Of a stretch of DNA of 64,000 bases, positions 7,020 through 13,197 are shown one piece after another. Source of the DNA: Hyphomicrobiales bacterium (lineage in GTDB: Bacteria; Pseudomonadota; Alphaproteobacteria; Rhizobiales; JACESI01). Each line of letters starts with the position of its first letter. The stretch's first letter is position 1. The translations under genes were made by a program, and so were the position numbers. Location of the stretch: the NCBI GenBank assembly GCA_013911885.1, contig JACESI010000007.1, positions 1 through 64,000 of the forward strand, written 5' to 3'. Under the pieces are notes generated by a model. It saw only the letters and a program-made list of their open reading frames with translations, made no database searches and had not been told where the DNA came from.

Positions 7020-8975
7020 CTATTCGTCCCGAAGCCCTCCCTCGATCAGTCGGAGGGATCGGGCAAAACCCGCCTCCATTTCGTCATCCCAGAGGACGGT
7101 CGGCTCTTCCACCATCTGCATCGCAAGGGCTGTTGACTGGGCCATGGACTGGGCCACGGCAAGGCGCGGGATTGCCGGGCGCTCACGCTGCGGCACCGGA
7201 TCGACCGGATCGCCATCGGCATAGAGTTCGCCGAGTTCGCCTGGCGTCATCTCGCGCACGAGGCGCATATTTTCCTTGATGTTCTTGATATAGGCGTTGC
7301 GCTTCCGGCTCTGGCTCTGCGCCGCCTCGACATCGAAGAAGCCTGTGTTGGCAACACAGTTCGCATAACAGATGAGCTGATCATTGAGATCATAGACCCG
7401 CAGGCCCGCATGCAGTTTCTCGGGGTCGAAGCGCAGGATCACATGCTGACCGGCATGATCGGTAAGCGCCGGGTGCCAGTAGCGGTTGTCGAAAAAATGA
7501 ATTTCACCATTGCCCTTGCGCGTGCGCAGGCGCTCGGCGGCAAGAAGCCAGAGCGCGCGTTGCGCTTCGCTTGCCACCCGCACGATGGTTGTGGGAAGCG
7601 CCAGGCTGTCCGTAAACATCTGATCGAAGCTGCGGCCATTGGCACCGGGCACGTTGCGGCCCAGGCGCGCATTCCAGGCCCTTATCTGCTGGTTGACATG
7701 CCGCTCGAAGTCATCGACCGGCACGGCGCGCGTGCCATAATTCGCGGGCTTGTTTTCAGGCCGGTTGCCGGTATAGGCCCCGGCGCAGAGCGGGTGCTTC
7801 GCAATCTCTTCCGCGAGGTCACGAAAGCTGCGCTCGATCGGCTTCGACTGGCCGGAATAAGGCGTTGTCCAGTGCACTTTGACGCCGAGCGTGGTCAGAA
7901 GACCGTTCGGGTCTTCATCGCGCACTTTGTAGCGATAGCGGGTGGCAACGCCGCCGGTGATCCACTTTGACGCGAAGGATCGGCCATTATCGAGCACCAT
8001 CTCATCTGGAATGCCATACCGCTCGACCATATCGCCGATGACCAGGCGCACGGTCTCCTTGTTCTCGGCCTCGGTGAGCCGCCAGGCGAGATGTTTGTTC
8101 GAGTAAAGGTCTTGAATGGTAACGAGAAAGAGCCTGACCGGCTTTTCACGGCCTGGGATCGAGACAAAAACGTCGATCTTGTGGCCGTCCATGTTGACCG
8201 CCTGCATCGCGTGCAGCGTCGTGCGGTCGCGCCGCTGTGCCGGATAAAGCGCCTTCACCGCGTCGCGGCCCTTGCGCGCCATCATCTGGACGGCAACCGG
8301 CACATCCTGATCGAGGTGGCGGCGCAAGGCGCGCTCGGAGGGAACAGGGCTCCAGCCATTCTTCTTTGAGGCGGCCCTCATCCGCCTGTAACAGGCCGAA
8401 AAAGAGGGTTCTTCCAGCCGCAAATAGTCCGACTTGAACACCTGATAGGCCTGTTCATGGCAGTCCGCGCGCGTGTTGGCGGGCTTGTAGACAGGGGTTA
8501 GTGCCGCTAGCCAATCGGTGCGTGAAACACCATTAAGCCGGCTGATCCAGCGCTCCAATGTCGCCGCCGCAACATCGCACTGCGTTGCGATAGTGAGCCG
8601 CGCGGCGTAAGCGCTCTCGCCTGTGGCTTCGAGGGCTTCAACCTTGAGAACGAGCGCCAGGCGGCGACGGCATTCATCCTTGTGCTTGCGTGAGAGTGTT
8701 TCATAGGCGGACCAGAGTTCTTCCGGTGTCTGCGCGCGGTTTTCCGTGTCCGCCTCCGCCGCCTCACCATGCTGGCGGCATAGCCGCTCCTGCACACCTT
8801 CGGGCAGAAGCGAGAGATGATAGTGCCACCCACGCCCGCGCTCGCTTGTCTGCCGCGCCCGATCGGTTTTCCGCCAGCCCTGCTTCAGGATGAAGCGGTT
8901 CAAACCTTGAATGGTTGACGGCAGTGAGCCGTCATTGGCAGCAAGGATTTGTTCTGGCGTGAAAAAGCCGTCCAT
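7020..8975 (-). CDS. MuA-like DDE transposase
   Basis: The 651-residue protein contains the Mu-type catalytic core with D263 (NMDGHKIDVF), D329 (MVLDNGRSF) and E381 (QSKPIERSFRDL), spaced like Mu A D269, D336, E392. The N-terminus (FTPEQILAANDGSLPS, later RGRGWHYHLSLLPEGVQ) resembles the end-binding winged-helix part, and the C-terminal third fits the Mu transposase C domain that contacts MuB. The ATG at 8975 overlaps the stop of the previous gene (TAATG), which decides the start. It joins phage ends to target DNA for replicative transposition. Nothing looks broken. Confidence 0.93.
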   Translation of the reverse strand: MDGFFTPEQILAANDGSLPSTIQGLNRFILKQGWRKTDRARQTSERGRGWHYHLSLLPEGVQERLCRQHGEAAEADTENRAQTPEELWSAYETLSRKHKDECRRRLALVLKVEALEATGESAYAARLTIATQCDVAAATLERWISRLNGVSRTDWLAALTPVYKPANTRADCHEQAYQVFKSDYLRLEEPSFSACYRRMRAASKKNGWSPVPSERALRRHLDQDVPVAVQMMARKGRDAVKALYPAQRRDRTTLHAMQAVNMDGHKIDVFVSIPGREKPVRLFLVTIQDLYSNKHLAWRLTEAENKETVRLVIGDMVERYGIPDEMVLDNGRSFASKWITGGVATRYRYKVRDEDPNGLLTTLGVKVHWTTPYSGQSKPIERSFRDLAEEIAKHPLCAGAYTGNRPENKPANYGTRAVPVDDFERHVNQQIRAWNARLGRNVPGANGRSFDQMFTDSLALPTTIVRVASEAQRALWLLAAERLRTRKGNGEIHFFDNRYWHPALTDHAGQHVILRFDPEKLHAGLRVYDLNDQLICYANCVANTGFFDVEAAQSQSRKRNAYIKNIKENMRLVREMTPGELGELYADGDPVDPVPQRERPAIPRLAVAQSMAQSTALAMQMVEEPTVLWDDEMEAGFARSLRLIEGGLRDE

Positions 8976-9436
8976 TACTTTGCGCCCCTGTCGGTCAGGA
9001 CAGGCCGCGCGCGCAGCGTCTTCAGCTTGGTGATGATCTTCTTCTGCTCTTGCTGCCAATAGGCAATCTCGGCAAGCCGCGCCTCGTCGCCGCGAATGAC
9101 GAGAAGGCCCTCATCCGACAGCACCACATCCCAGAGCGAGACCGCACCGCTCGCAATCACAAAGGCCTTGAACTGGTCAAGCCTGATATTGTGGTTGATC
9201 TTGCTCTCAGAGGTCAGCGTATCGAGCGAGGCTTTAGAGAAAGTGTCAGATCCGATGAGCCGCGCCATTTCCTGTGCGAGCGCGCGCCGGTCAAGGCTGC
9301 GCTCGCGAATGACCTCGGACATCGAACGCTTGATGCGCGAGCGGAAGCGCTCGAAATCATAGCTCGCCGCCGCGCTGCGCGTCGGAAACACCGGCTTGTC
9401 GAAGAAATCGGCCTGGTCGGGCGTGAGGATCGTCAT
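8975..9436 (-). CDS. hypothetical early protein next to transposase
   Basis: A 153-residue soluble protein with an N-terminal PDQADFFDKPVFP segment, a central helical region that could hold a DNA-binding fold (RRALAQEMARLIGSDTFSKASLDTLTS), and a basic helical tail (WQQEQKKIITKLKTLRARP). No family recognised. The central ALAQEMARLIG... pattern loosely recalls regulators of phage early operons. The stop overlaps the transposase ATG and its own ATG overlaps the ParB-like stop, so it is cotranslated with the transposition genes. Confidence 0.6.
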   Translation of the reverse strand: MTILTPDQADFFDKPVFPTRSAAASYDFERFRSRIKRSMSEVIRERSLDRRALAQEMARLIGSDTFSKASLDTLTSESKINHNIRLDQFKAFVIASGAVSLWDVVLSDEGLLVIRGDEARLAEIAYWQQEQKKIITKLKTLRARPVLTDRGAK

Positions 9437-10446
9437 GACGCATCCCCTTCGCTCTGGAGATCAGAGCCATCGGCTTCCTCATAAGGAGGAAGCGGGTTCT
9501 GGCGCGCCCATTCGGCATCATCGCCATAAAGGCGGAACATTTCCTGAAAGCCGCGCCGCCGGTCGTCCTTGCTCAGAAAATACATATTGACAATCACGGT
9601 ATCAAACCGCTTGTCCGAGCGGCTTTTCGGGGCAGGCCGCGTGGTGAGCATGGCAAGCGCGGCCTCGAAATCATTATCCTTGGCGCGCAATGCCTCCGCC
9701 GCCCTGGCCCGCACTTCCGGTGGCAGCGAGGCAAGCGTCAGGAGCTGGCGCTGATTGTCGGCAATCGTCGTGTCGCGGATCTGATCCTTGAGATCGGCGG
9801 GCAGGTTTTTCGCGATCATCATCAGATATTTGATTAACCGCTTTGAAATGCCCATCCGCGCGGCAATCACATCGCCAAACCGGCCATCCATGCCGATCTC
9901 AACCAGGTTCGCCGAGGCTGGATAGTTATGATCTTGGGAACCTAACCCTAATTGGGCAATGTTTGCCCAATTAGGACTATTTTCCTTTCTCACCGGCTTG
10001 CCGCGTGTAATCTTGCCGAAGCGGGCCTCCCAGGCGCGGCGATATTCGAAGATGGATACCGCGCGGTCGAGCACTGTCAGCTCGTTGCGCGCAAGGTTCT
10101 CCAGCACCTCAAGAAGCCGCGCTTCTTTCGCATCCGCCTCGACCACATGCGCCGCAATGCTGCCGCGACCCAGAAGCTCGAAGGCGCGCACACGGTGCGC
10201 ACCGGCAACCAGCATCAGCTTGCGCTGGCCATTCGGCGTCCGCCGCACCGTGATCGGGTTCATCAGCCCAAGCGCTGCAATCGATAGTGCAAGAAGGTCA
10301 GCCCGCGCCTCATTAACCGGTATCAGGCGATCCTGAACCAGAATGTCCTCAAGCCTGATCTCCTCAAAAACCGCGCCCTTCGTGTTGGTCAGGCTCACAG
10401 CATCCGTTTTGGCTGTTTTGGCTGTTTTTTTGCTCTCGTCAGTCAT
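9433..10446 (-). CDS. ParB/RepB-like DNA-binding protein of the phage
   Basis: The 337-residue protein has an N-terminal ParB-type domain (IRLEDILVQDRLIPVNEARA, GLMNPITVRRTPNGQRKLML, VAGAHRVRAFELLG; about residues 30-120) and a central HTH-like region (FGDVIAARMGISKRLIKYLM). No ParA gene is nearby. Related Mu-like phages of Alphaproteobacteria carry a similar gene between ner and A, so a role in transposition or early regulation is more likely than plasmid-like partition. The ATG at 10446 overlaps the upstream gene by 8 bases. A Lys/Thr-rich start (ESKKTAKTAKTDAV) precedes the domain. Confidence 0.78.
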   Translation of the reverse strand: MTDESKKTAKTAKTDAVSLTNTKGAVFEEIRLEDILVQDRLIPVNEARADLLALSIAALGLMNPITVRRTPNGQRKLMLVAGAHRVRAFELLGRGSIAAHVVEADAKEARLLEVLENLARNELTVLDRAVSIFEYRRAWEARFGKITRGKPVRKENSPNWANIAQLGLGSQDHNYPASANLVEIGMDGRFGDVIAARMGISKRLIKYLMMIAKNLPADLKDQIRDTTIADNQRQLLTLASLPPEVRARAAEALRAKDNDFEAALAMLTTRPAPKSRSDKRFDTVIVNMYFLSKDDRRRGFQEMFRLYGDDAEWARQNPLPPYEEADGSDLQSEGDAS

Positions 10447-10927
10447 GGCGCTGCCCTCCCGCAATCTGGGTTTTTGTCTCTTCGACAATCGTCTCATAGG
10501 TCTCGGAAAATGCCTGGTTGCGGAGCCGCGCCTCAACCGCCTCCATGGCCCGCTTCACCGCGAGCTTCGAGCGGTTGAGTTCCGCCACGATCCGGTTTTT
10601 CGGCACATCAAAGCGCGTCACCAGAACATGCAGCGCGATCTGGCGCGCGAGCGCCGCATCGAACCATTGATGTGGCGGCATCGCGATATCGTCTTCCGAG
10701 AGGTGCTTGAACGATCCTCGAACGGCTTTCACGGACGCTTGAAACAGCATCATGAACGCCGAATTGTCTTCATGCTCGCAATACGTCCCGTCTGGATTTC
10801 TGGGTTGGCAGTCCAGACGGGACGCAACATCTGCCGCCTCTTGCGGGAGGGGGAGGAGCGGCGGCAGGGGTCTCGTGGGGCGTGAAGCGCGCTGTGGCGC
10901 AAAGGCAGTCTCGAAAGGATCATTCAT
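10439..10927 (-). CDS. hypothetical HTH-containing phage protein
   Basis: A 162-residue protein with a Pro-rich N-terminal part (RPTRPLPPLLPLPQEA) and a C-terminal helical segment (ARQIALHVLVTRFDVPKNRI, then AELNRSKLAVKRAMEAVEARL). The C-terminal segment resembles the HTH of DnaA C-terminal domains and could bind DNA. GGAG lies 8 bases before the ATG at 10927. It precedes the ParB-like gene with an 8-base overlap. The DnaA resemblance is only by pattern and needs a profile search. Confidence 0.55.
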   Translation of the reverse strand: MNDPFETAFAPQRASRPTRPLPPLLPLPQEAADVASRLDCQPRNPDGTYCEHEDNSAFMMLFQASVKAVRGSFKHLSEDDIAMPPHQWFDAALARQIALHVLVTRFDVPKNRIVAELNRSKLAVKRAMEAVEARLRNQAFSETYETIVEETKTQIAGGQRHD

Positions 10928-10931
10928 GGCT

Positions 10932-11066
10932 TTAACTCCAAACATGAAAAGCGATGAGATAAGAAAGAGCGATATTGAGGGTGATCAGGGTCAGGCACAG
11001 GGCCAGAGTTGCAATCCGGCTGCGTTTTGCTGGGCGATTAAGGGCAAACGGATTGGCAGGTCTCAT
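10932..11066 (-). CDS. 44-residue single-span membrane protein in the phage early operon
   Basis: A short reading frame begins MRPANPFALNRPAKRSR and continues with about 20 hydrophobic residues (IATLALCLTLITLNIALSYL) ending AFHVWS. Its ATG overlaps the stop of the Ner-like gene (ATGA, 11063-11066) and its stop is 4 bases before the next ATG, so it fits the operon without gaps. A basic N-terminus before one membrane span predicts N-in topology. No family recognised. Superinfection exclusion or another membrane function is possible but unsupported. Confidence 0.6.
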   Translation of the reverse strand: MRPANPFALNRPAKRSRIATLALCLTLITLNIALSYLIAFHVWS

Positions 11067-11389
11067 GACTGCGCCTCACGTATTTTTCGTATTTCCGCCT
11101 TCGACGGTGCCCGTCTATAAACGTCGGGGTGTTGAGGCGAGTGGCGTTGACCGGTGAGTGGGTCATAGCGTTCAGGCCATAGAGTATGTGGCTTGACACC
11201 GAGAGCAGCGGCAATCGCCTCTTCACCTTTGGCATTCGCCCGGTAAAGCGCCTCGCTGCATGTGCGGATAGGATAACCGTTTTTCCGGTCGAGATAGTTG
11301 AGCGTCAGGCCTCGAAAGGCGAGCTCGTTCTTGATATAGTGAATTTCGCGCAGGCGGCGCTCAGCCGCTTCAAGGTCCATCATCATCAT
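11063..11389 (-). CDS. ner: Ner/Nlp-type early transcription regulator
   Basis: The product carries IHYIKNELAFRGLTLNYLDRKNGYPIRTCSEALYRANAKGEEAIAAALGVKPHTLWPERYD, the typical Ner/SfsB (HTH_35) pattern ending in the LWPxRY motif. In Mu, Ner represses early and repressor promoters to switch to the lytic programme. Four consecutive ATG codons (11380-11389) could each start it; a TTG at 11416 is also open. It is the first gene of the leftward early operon, divergent from the repressor, as in Mu. The C-terminal tail after LTGQRHSPQ is a basic extension (RAPSKAEIRKIREA). Confidence 0.82.
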   Translation of the reverse strand: MMMMDLEAAERRLREIHYIKNELAFRGLTLNYLDRKNGYPIRTCSEALYRANAKGEEAIAAALGVKPHTLWPERYDPLTGQRHSPQHPDVYRRAPSKAEIRKIREAQS

Positions 11390-11470
11390 CCGTTTCTGCG
11401 AAGAAGAGCCTGACAACTGGTCTTCGCTTGAAGGGGTTTACCGCTGACAAGCGGCCATATAGGGGAGAGT

Positions 11471-11512
11471 ATATTACAAAATGCGTTATGTAAAGAACAA
11501 AATACGTTTTGT
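11471..11512. promoter_or_regulatory. twin operators and divergent early/repressor promoter
   Basis: Two 16-bp sites, ACAAAATGCGTTATGT (11476-11491) and ACAAAATACGTTTTGT (11497-11512), share the form ACAAAA-N4-TTTTGT and are spaced 21 bp start to start, two helical turns. They overlap a leftward promoter candidate (TTGTTC, 18-bp spacer, TAATAT; minus strand 11500 to 11471) and reach to 10 bases before the repressor ATG. They are probably CI or Ner operators. The repressor has no visible ribosome site, so its message may be leaderless. Confidence 0.6.
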
Positions 11513-11521
11513 ATTTCAATT

Positions 11522-12217
11522 ATGAGCAAACCTCTGAAAATCGCGCCTGGCATAGGCGAGCGCCTTGTCAAAGTGCGAGGTACAAAAAAACGAGAAGAGT
11601 TCTGCCAAGAGATCGGCATGAAGCCAGTGACTTATGGAACTTATGAGACCGGCGCTCGAAAGGTCCCAATAGAATTTCTTGTTTTGTTGCGTGATAAGTT
11701 GGAAATTGACTTGAACTGGCTTGTCACAGGTGACAGCGCCACCGATGCCGCCGCTCGCTCTGGCGCACGCCTTGGCGAAAATCTGGTCAGCATTCCGCGC
11801 TATGCGGTGCAGGCCGCAGCGGGCAGCGGCGCGCTCGTTCAGGAGGAAGGTGCAGAGAACTTTCTGGTCGTCTCAGCGGCCTGGCTCGCCGCCCTCGCAC
11901 CCGCCGGCGCAAGGGTCGCAGCCCTCGAAGCCGCAGGCGACAGCATGTATCCAACCATCACCGATGGCGACCTCATTTTCATCAATCTGAACTTCCAGAA
12001 ACGCGAGCTTTCCAACGGCGGAATTTTCGTCATAACAGTGTCAGATCGCACCATGGTAAAACGCCTCCAGGTGATGCGGAATGGCGATATAAAAATCACC
12101 TCCGACAACCCCCATTATGAGCCCGAAAATATCCCCGCAGAAGAGGCCCAAGAAAGCATAATTGTACATGGAAAAGTCTTCTGGGCAGGGGGCCTTTTGA
12201 GGGGGATAAAAGCCTGA
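11522..12217 (+). CDS. S24 (CI/LexA-like) autocleaving phage repressor
   Basis: The 231-residue protein has an N-terminal XRE-type HTH (about residues 10-68) and a C-terminal S24 peptidase domain with catalytic Ser141 (AAGDSMYPTITDGD) and Lys180 (TMVKRLQV). A likely cleavage bond is Ala100-Gly101 (QAAAGSGA). Such repressors hold lysogeny and are inactivated through RecA after DNA damage. Classical Mu c is a different, non-cleaving type, so this Mu-like phage should be SOS-inducible. It is transcribed divergently from ner, over twin operators. Confidence 0.88.
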   Translation: MSKPLKIAPGIGERLVKVRGTKKREEFCQEIGMKPVTYGTYETGARKVPIEFLVLLRDKLEIDLNWLVTGDSATDAAARSGARLGENLVSIPRYAVQAAAGSGALVQEEGAENFLVVSAAWLAALAPAGARVAALEAAGDSMYPTITDGDLIFINLNFQKRELSNGGIFVITVSDRTMVKRLQVMRNGDIKITSDNPHYEPENIPAEEAQESIIVHGKVFWAGGLLRGIKA

Positions 12218-12234
12218 AAAAACCTGCGCTGGCT

Positions 12235-12364
12235 TGTCCGTAAACAAAGTGCGCTTTCCGCACCAGCGGAAGACGTTTACGGACACTATAACGATATGAT
12301 TTTATTGAATAATATTTTTCTGATTTGGCTGTTTTTGACGTTTATGGACAAAGTGTCCGTAAAC
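12235..12364. repeat. four copies of TGTCCGTAAAC as two inverted pairs downstream of the repressor
   Basis: TGTCCGTAAAC occurs at 12235-12245 and 12354-12364 on the plus strand, and as its complement GTTTACGGACA at 12275-12285 and GTTTATGGACA at 12340-12350. The first pair encloses a second stem (CTTTCCGC/GCGGAAG), the second pair has a 3-bp centre. The lie between the repressor gene and the presumed phage end suggests binding sites for the transposase or a regulator. No T-run follows, so a simple terminator is unlikely. The protein that binds is unknown. Confidence 0.6.
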
Positions 12365-12549
12365 GTTTTGCTTGTGCAGTGCACAAAACCGCCTTTTAAA
12401 GAGCCTTTTTCAGGCAGAATTTTAGAACCTGTTTAATAAACGGAAACAAGGCCTTAAACGATGTTTTCAGGCCGTAAAAAACGGTCTTTAAAATCCTTTA
12501 AAATCCGCCTTCAAAAATCGCCCGATTTTGCCGAAATATCAAAAAAGTT

Positions 12550-12688
12550 CCATAATATCGGTTCATAAAGCGATCCCGAAAACGCCCACCAAAAGCCGAA
12601 TAAACCGCTGAAATATAAAGCAAAACCGCACATACCCGCAAAATCCCGGATAATCCCGCTTACTCCTCAAACCTTGTGTCAAACAACA
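12550..12688. repeat. presumed phage left-end segment, copy 1 of a diverged direct repeat
   Basis: This segment aligns by eye with 14981-15097: both contain CATAAT..., GCGAxCCCGAAA, TAAACxGCTGAAATA, AAAACCGC and then a near-identical block from AATCCCGCTT to TTGTGTCAAACAACA. The copies diverge immediately after CAACA (12688 and 15097). Read on the minus strand the block begins with TG, like Mu-type termini. Copy 2 lacks about 20 bases in the middle. This is the best candidate for the phage left end. Confidence 0.55.
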
Positions 12689-12751
12689 TTGCCAGATGGT
12701 TTGCAGAATGTAGCTTGCCAGATGGTTTGCAGAATTTTGCCAGCAGGTTTG
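12689..12751. repeat. short tandem direct repeats next to the presumed phage end
   Basis: The 21-mer TTGCCAGATGGTTTGCAGAAT occurs at 12689-12709 and 12715-12735, followed by a degenerate third copy starting TTGCCAGCAGGTTTG at 12737. Spacing is 26 then 22 bases. They begin exactly at the inferred phage junction, which could be coincidence or could mean that the phage end lies further right and these are internal protein-binding sites. No coding sense is visible. Confidence 0.6.
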
Positions 12752-12806
12752 TTATGCAGCACGAAAATGACAAAGATTTTTAGAGCCTGTTTTCGGGCCT
12801 GAAAAA

Positions 12807-12837
12807 GGCGGCACGTGGCCGCCAATTGTTTTTTTTT
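12807..12837 (+). terminator. Rho-independent terminator
   Basis: GGCGGC (12807-12812), loop ACGTG, GCCGCC (12818-12823), then AATTG and a run of nine T. This is a standard terminator on the plus strand. It would end rightward transcription coming from the repressor gene about 600 bases upstream, or protect the adjacent chromosome from phage transcription. Confidence 0.75.
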
Positions 12838-12839
12838 GA

Positions 12840-12990
12840 ACGCCCCTTTTCGGGGTCTTTTTTTGGGTCTTTTCCGGCCCGTTTCTGAGGGTCTTTCCGG
12901 GCTCTTTTTTTGCCCTTTGCGAAGCCTCTTTTCCGGCCCGGTTTCACCCCCTTTTTCAGGTCCCGTTCAAGCCCTCTTCAAAGCCCTTTT
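12840..12990. repeat. pyrimidine/purine-biased degenerate repeat tract
   Basis: The plus strand here is almost all C, T and G-runs, built from variants of GGGTCTTTT, TCTTTTCCGGCCCG and TTTCAGG; TCTTTTCCGGCCCG is followed by GTTTC-type sequence twice. The minus strand is correspondingly purine-rich, and its frames would encode only Lys/Arg/Gly-rich low-complexity peptides. I see no credible gene. It may be a protein-binding array at the phage end or a triplex-forming tract; neither is shown. Confidence 0.45.
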
Positions 12991-13104
12991 TCATGGCTCT
13001 TGAGAGGTCTTCAAAAGGGCCTCCGCGCTCTCCAGTTTTTCGATAATCAGATCGATCAGATAGCACATATGAACGGGCCGGGTGAGGGCGAGGTCGTGGG
13101 CCAT
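12991..13104 (-). CDS. possible 37-residue small protein
   Basis: The minus strand from ATG 13104 encodes MAHDLALTRPVHMCYLIDLI followed by IEKLESAEALLKTSQEP and a stop. The composition is natural for an amphipathic helix, unlike the low-complexity tract downstream. There is no strong ribosome site and no recognised family. It may be a small phage left-end gene or a chance frame. Confidence 0.25.
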   Translation of the reverse strand: MAHDLALTRPVHMCYLIDLIIEKLESAEALLKTSQEP

Positions 13105-13146
13105 TGAATTCAGCGTCGTTTCACAGCGTCATGTCGTTCAAAATAT

Positions 13147-13184
13147 TTAAAAAAACGCCCGCGCCAACTGAATGGCACGGGCGC
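13147..13184 (-). terminator. Rho-independent terminator after the sugar dehydrogenase gene
   Basis: On the minus strand, CGCCCGTGCC, an 8-base loop and GGCGCGGGCG are followed by TTTTTTTAAATA. It lies 14 bases past the stop at 13198 and fits the end of that transcript. Confidence 0.8.
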
Positions 13185-13197
13185 TTCTTTTACAAAA

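Larger units (their letters stand above)
1..12688 (-). mobile_element. Mu-like transposable prophage, early region, lysis genes and start of the head genes (partial)
   Basis: A contiguous set of genes typical of Mu-like phages fills this stretch: a rightward S24 repressor, then leftward Ner, ParB-like, MuA transposase, MuB ATPase, GemA, Mor, endolysin, spanins, DUF2730 and DUF3486. The order equals Mu read from its left end. The right boundary is inferred: the minus strand at 12688 begins TGTTGTTTGACACAAGG, which has the 5'-TG of Mu-type ends, and a diverged copy of the same end-like segment stops at the same motif at 15097. The true end could lie further right, up to about 13.1 kb. The phage right end is outside the window, so the 5-bp target duplication cannot be checked. 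All early genes look intact. Confidence 0.88.

Noticed and set aside
1..12688. Gene transfer agent or lambda-type prophage
   Set aside because: MuA, MuB, Ner, GemA, Mor, DUF2730 and DUF3486 together specify a Mu-like phage; no tyrosine integrase is present.
12815..13003. Plus-strand 62-residue frame rich in Gly, Leu and Phe
   Set aside because: It is a translation of the degenerate pyrimidine-rich repeat tract, has no ribosome site and overlaps a terminator.
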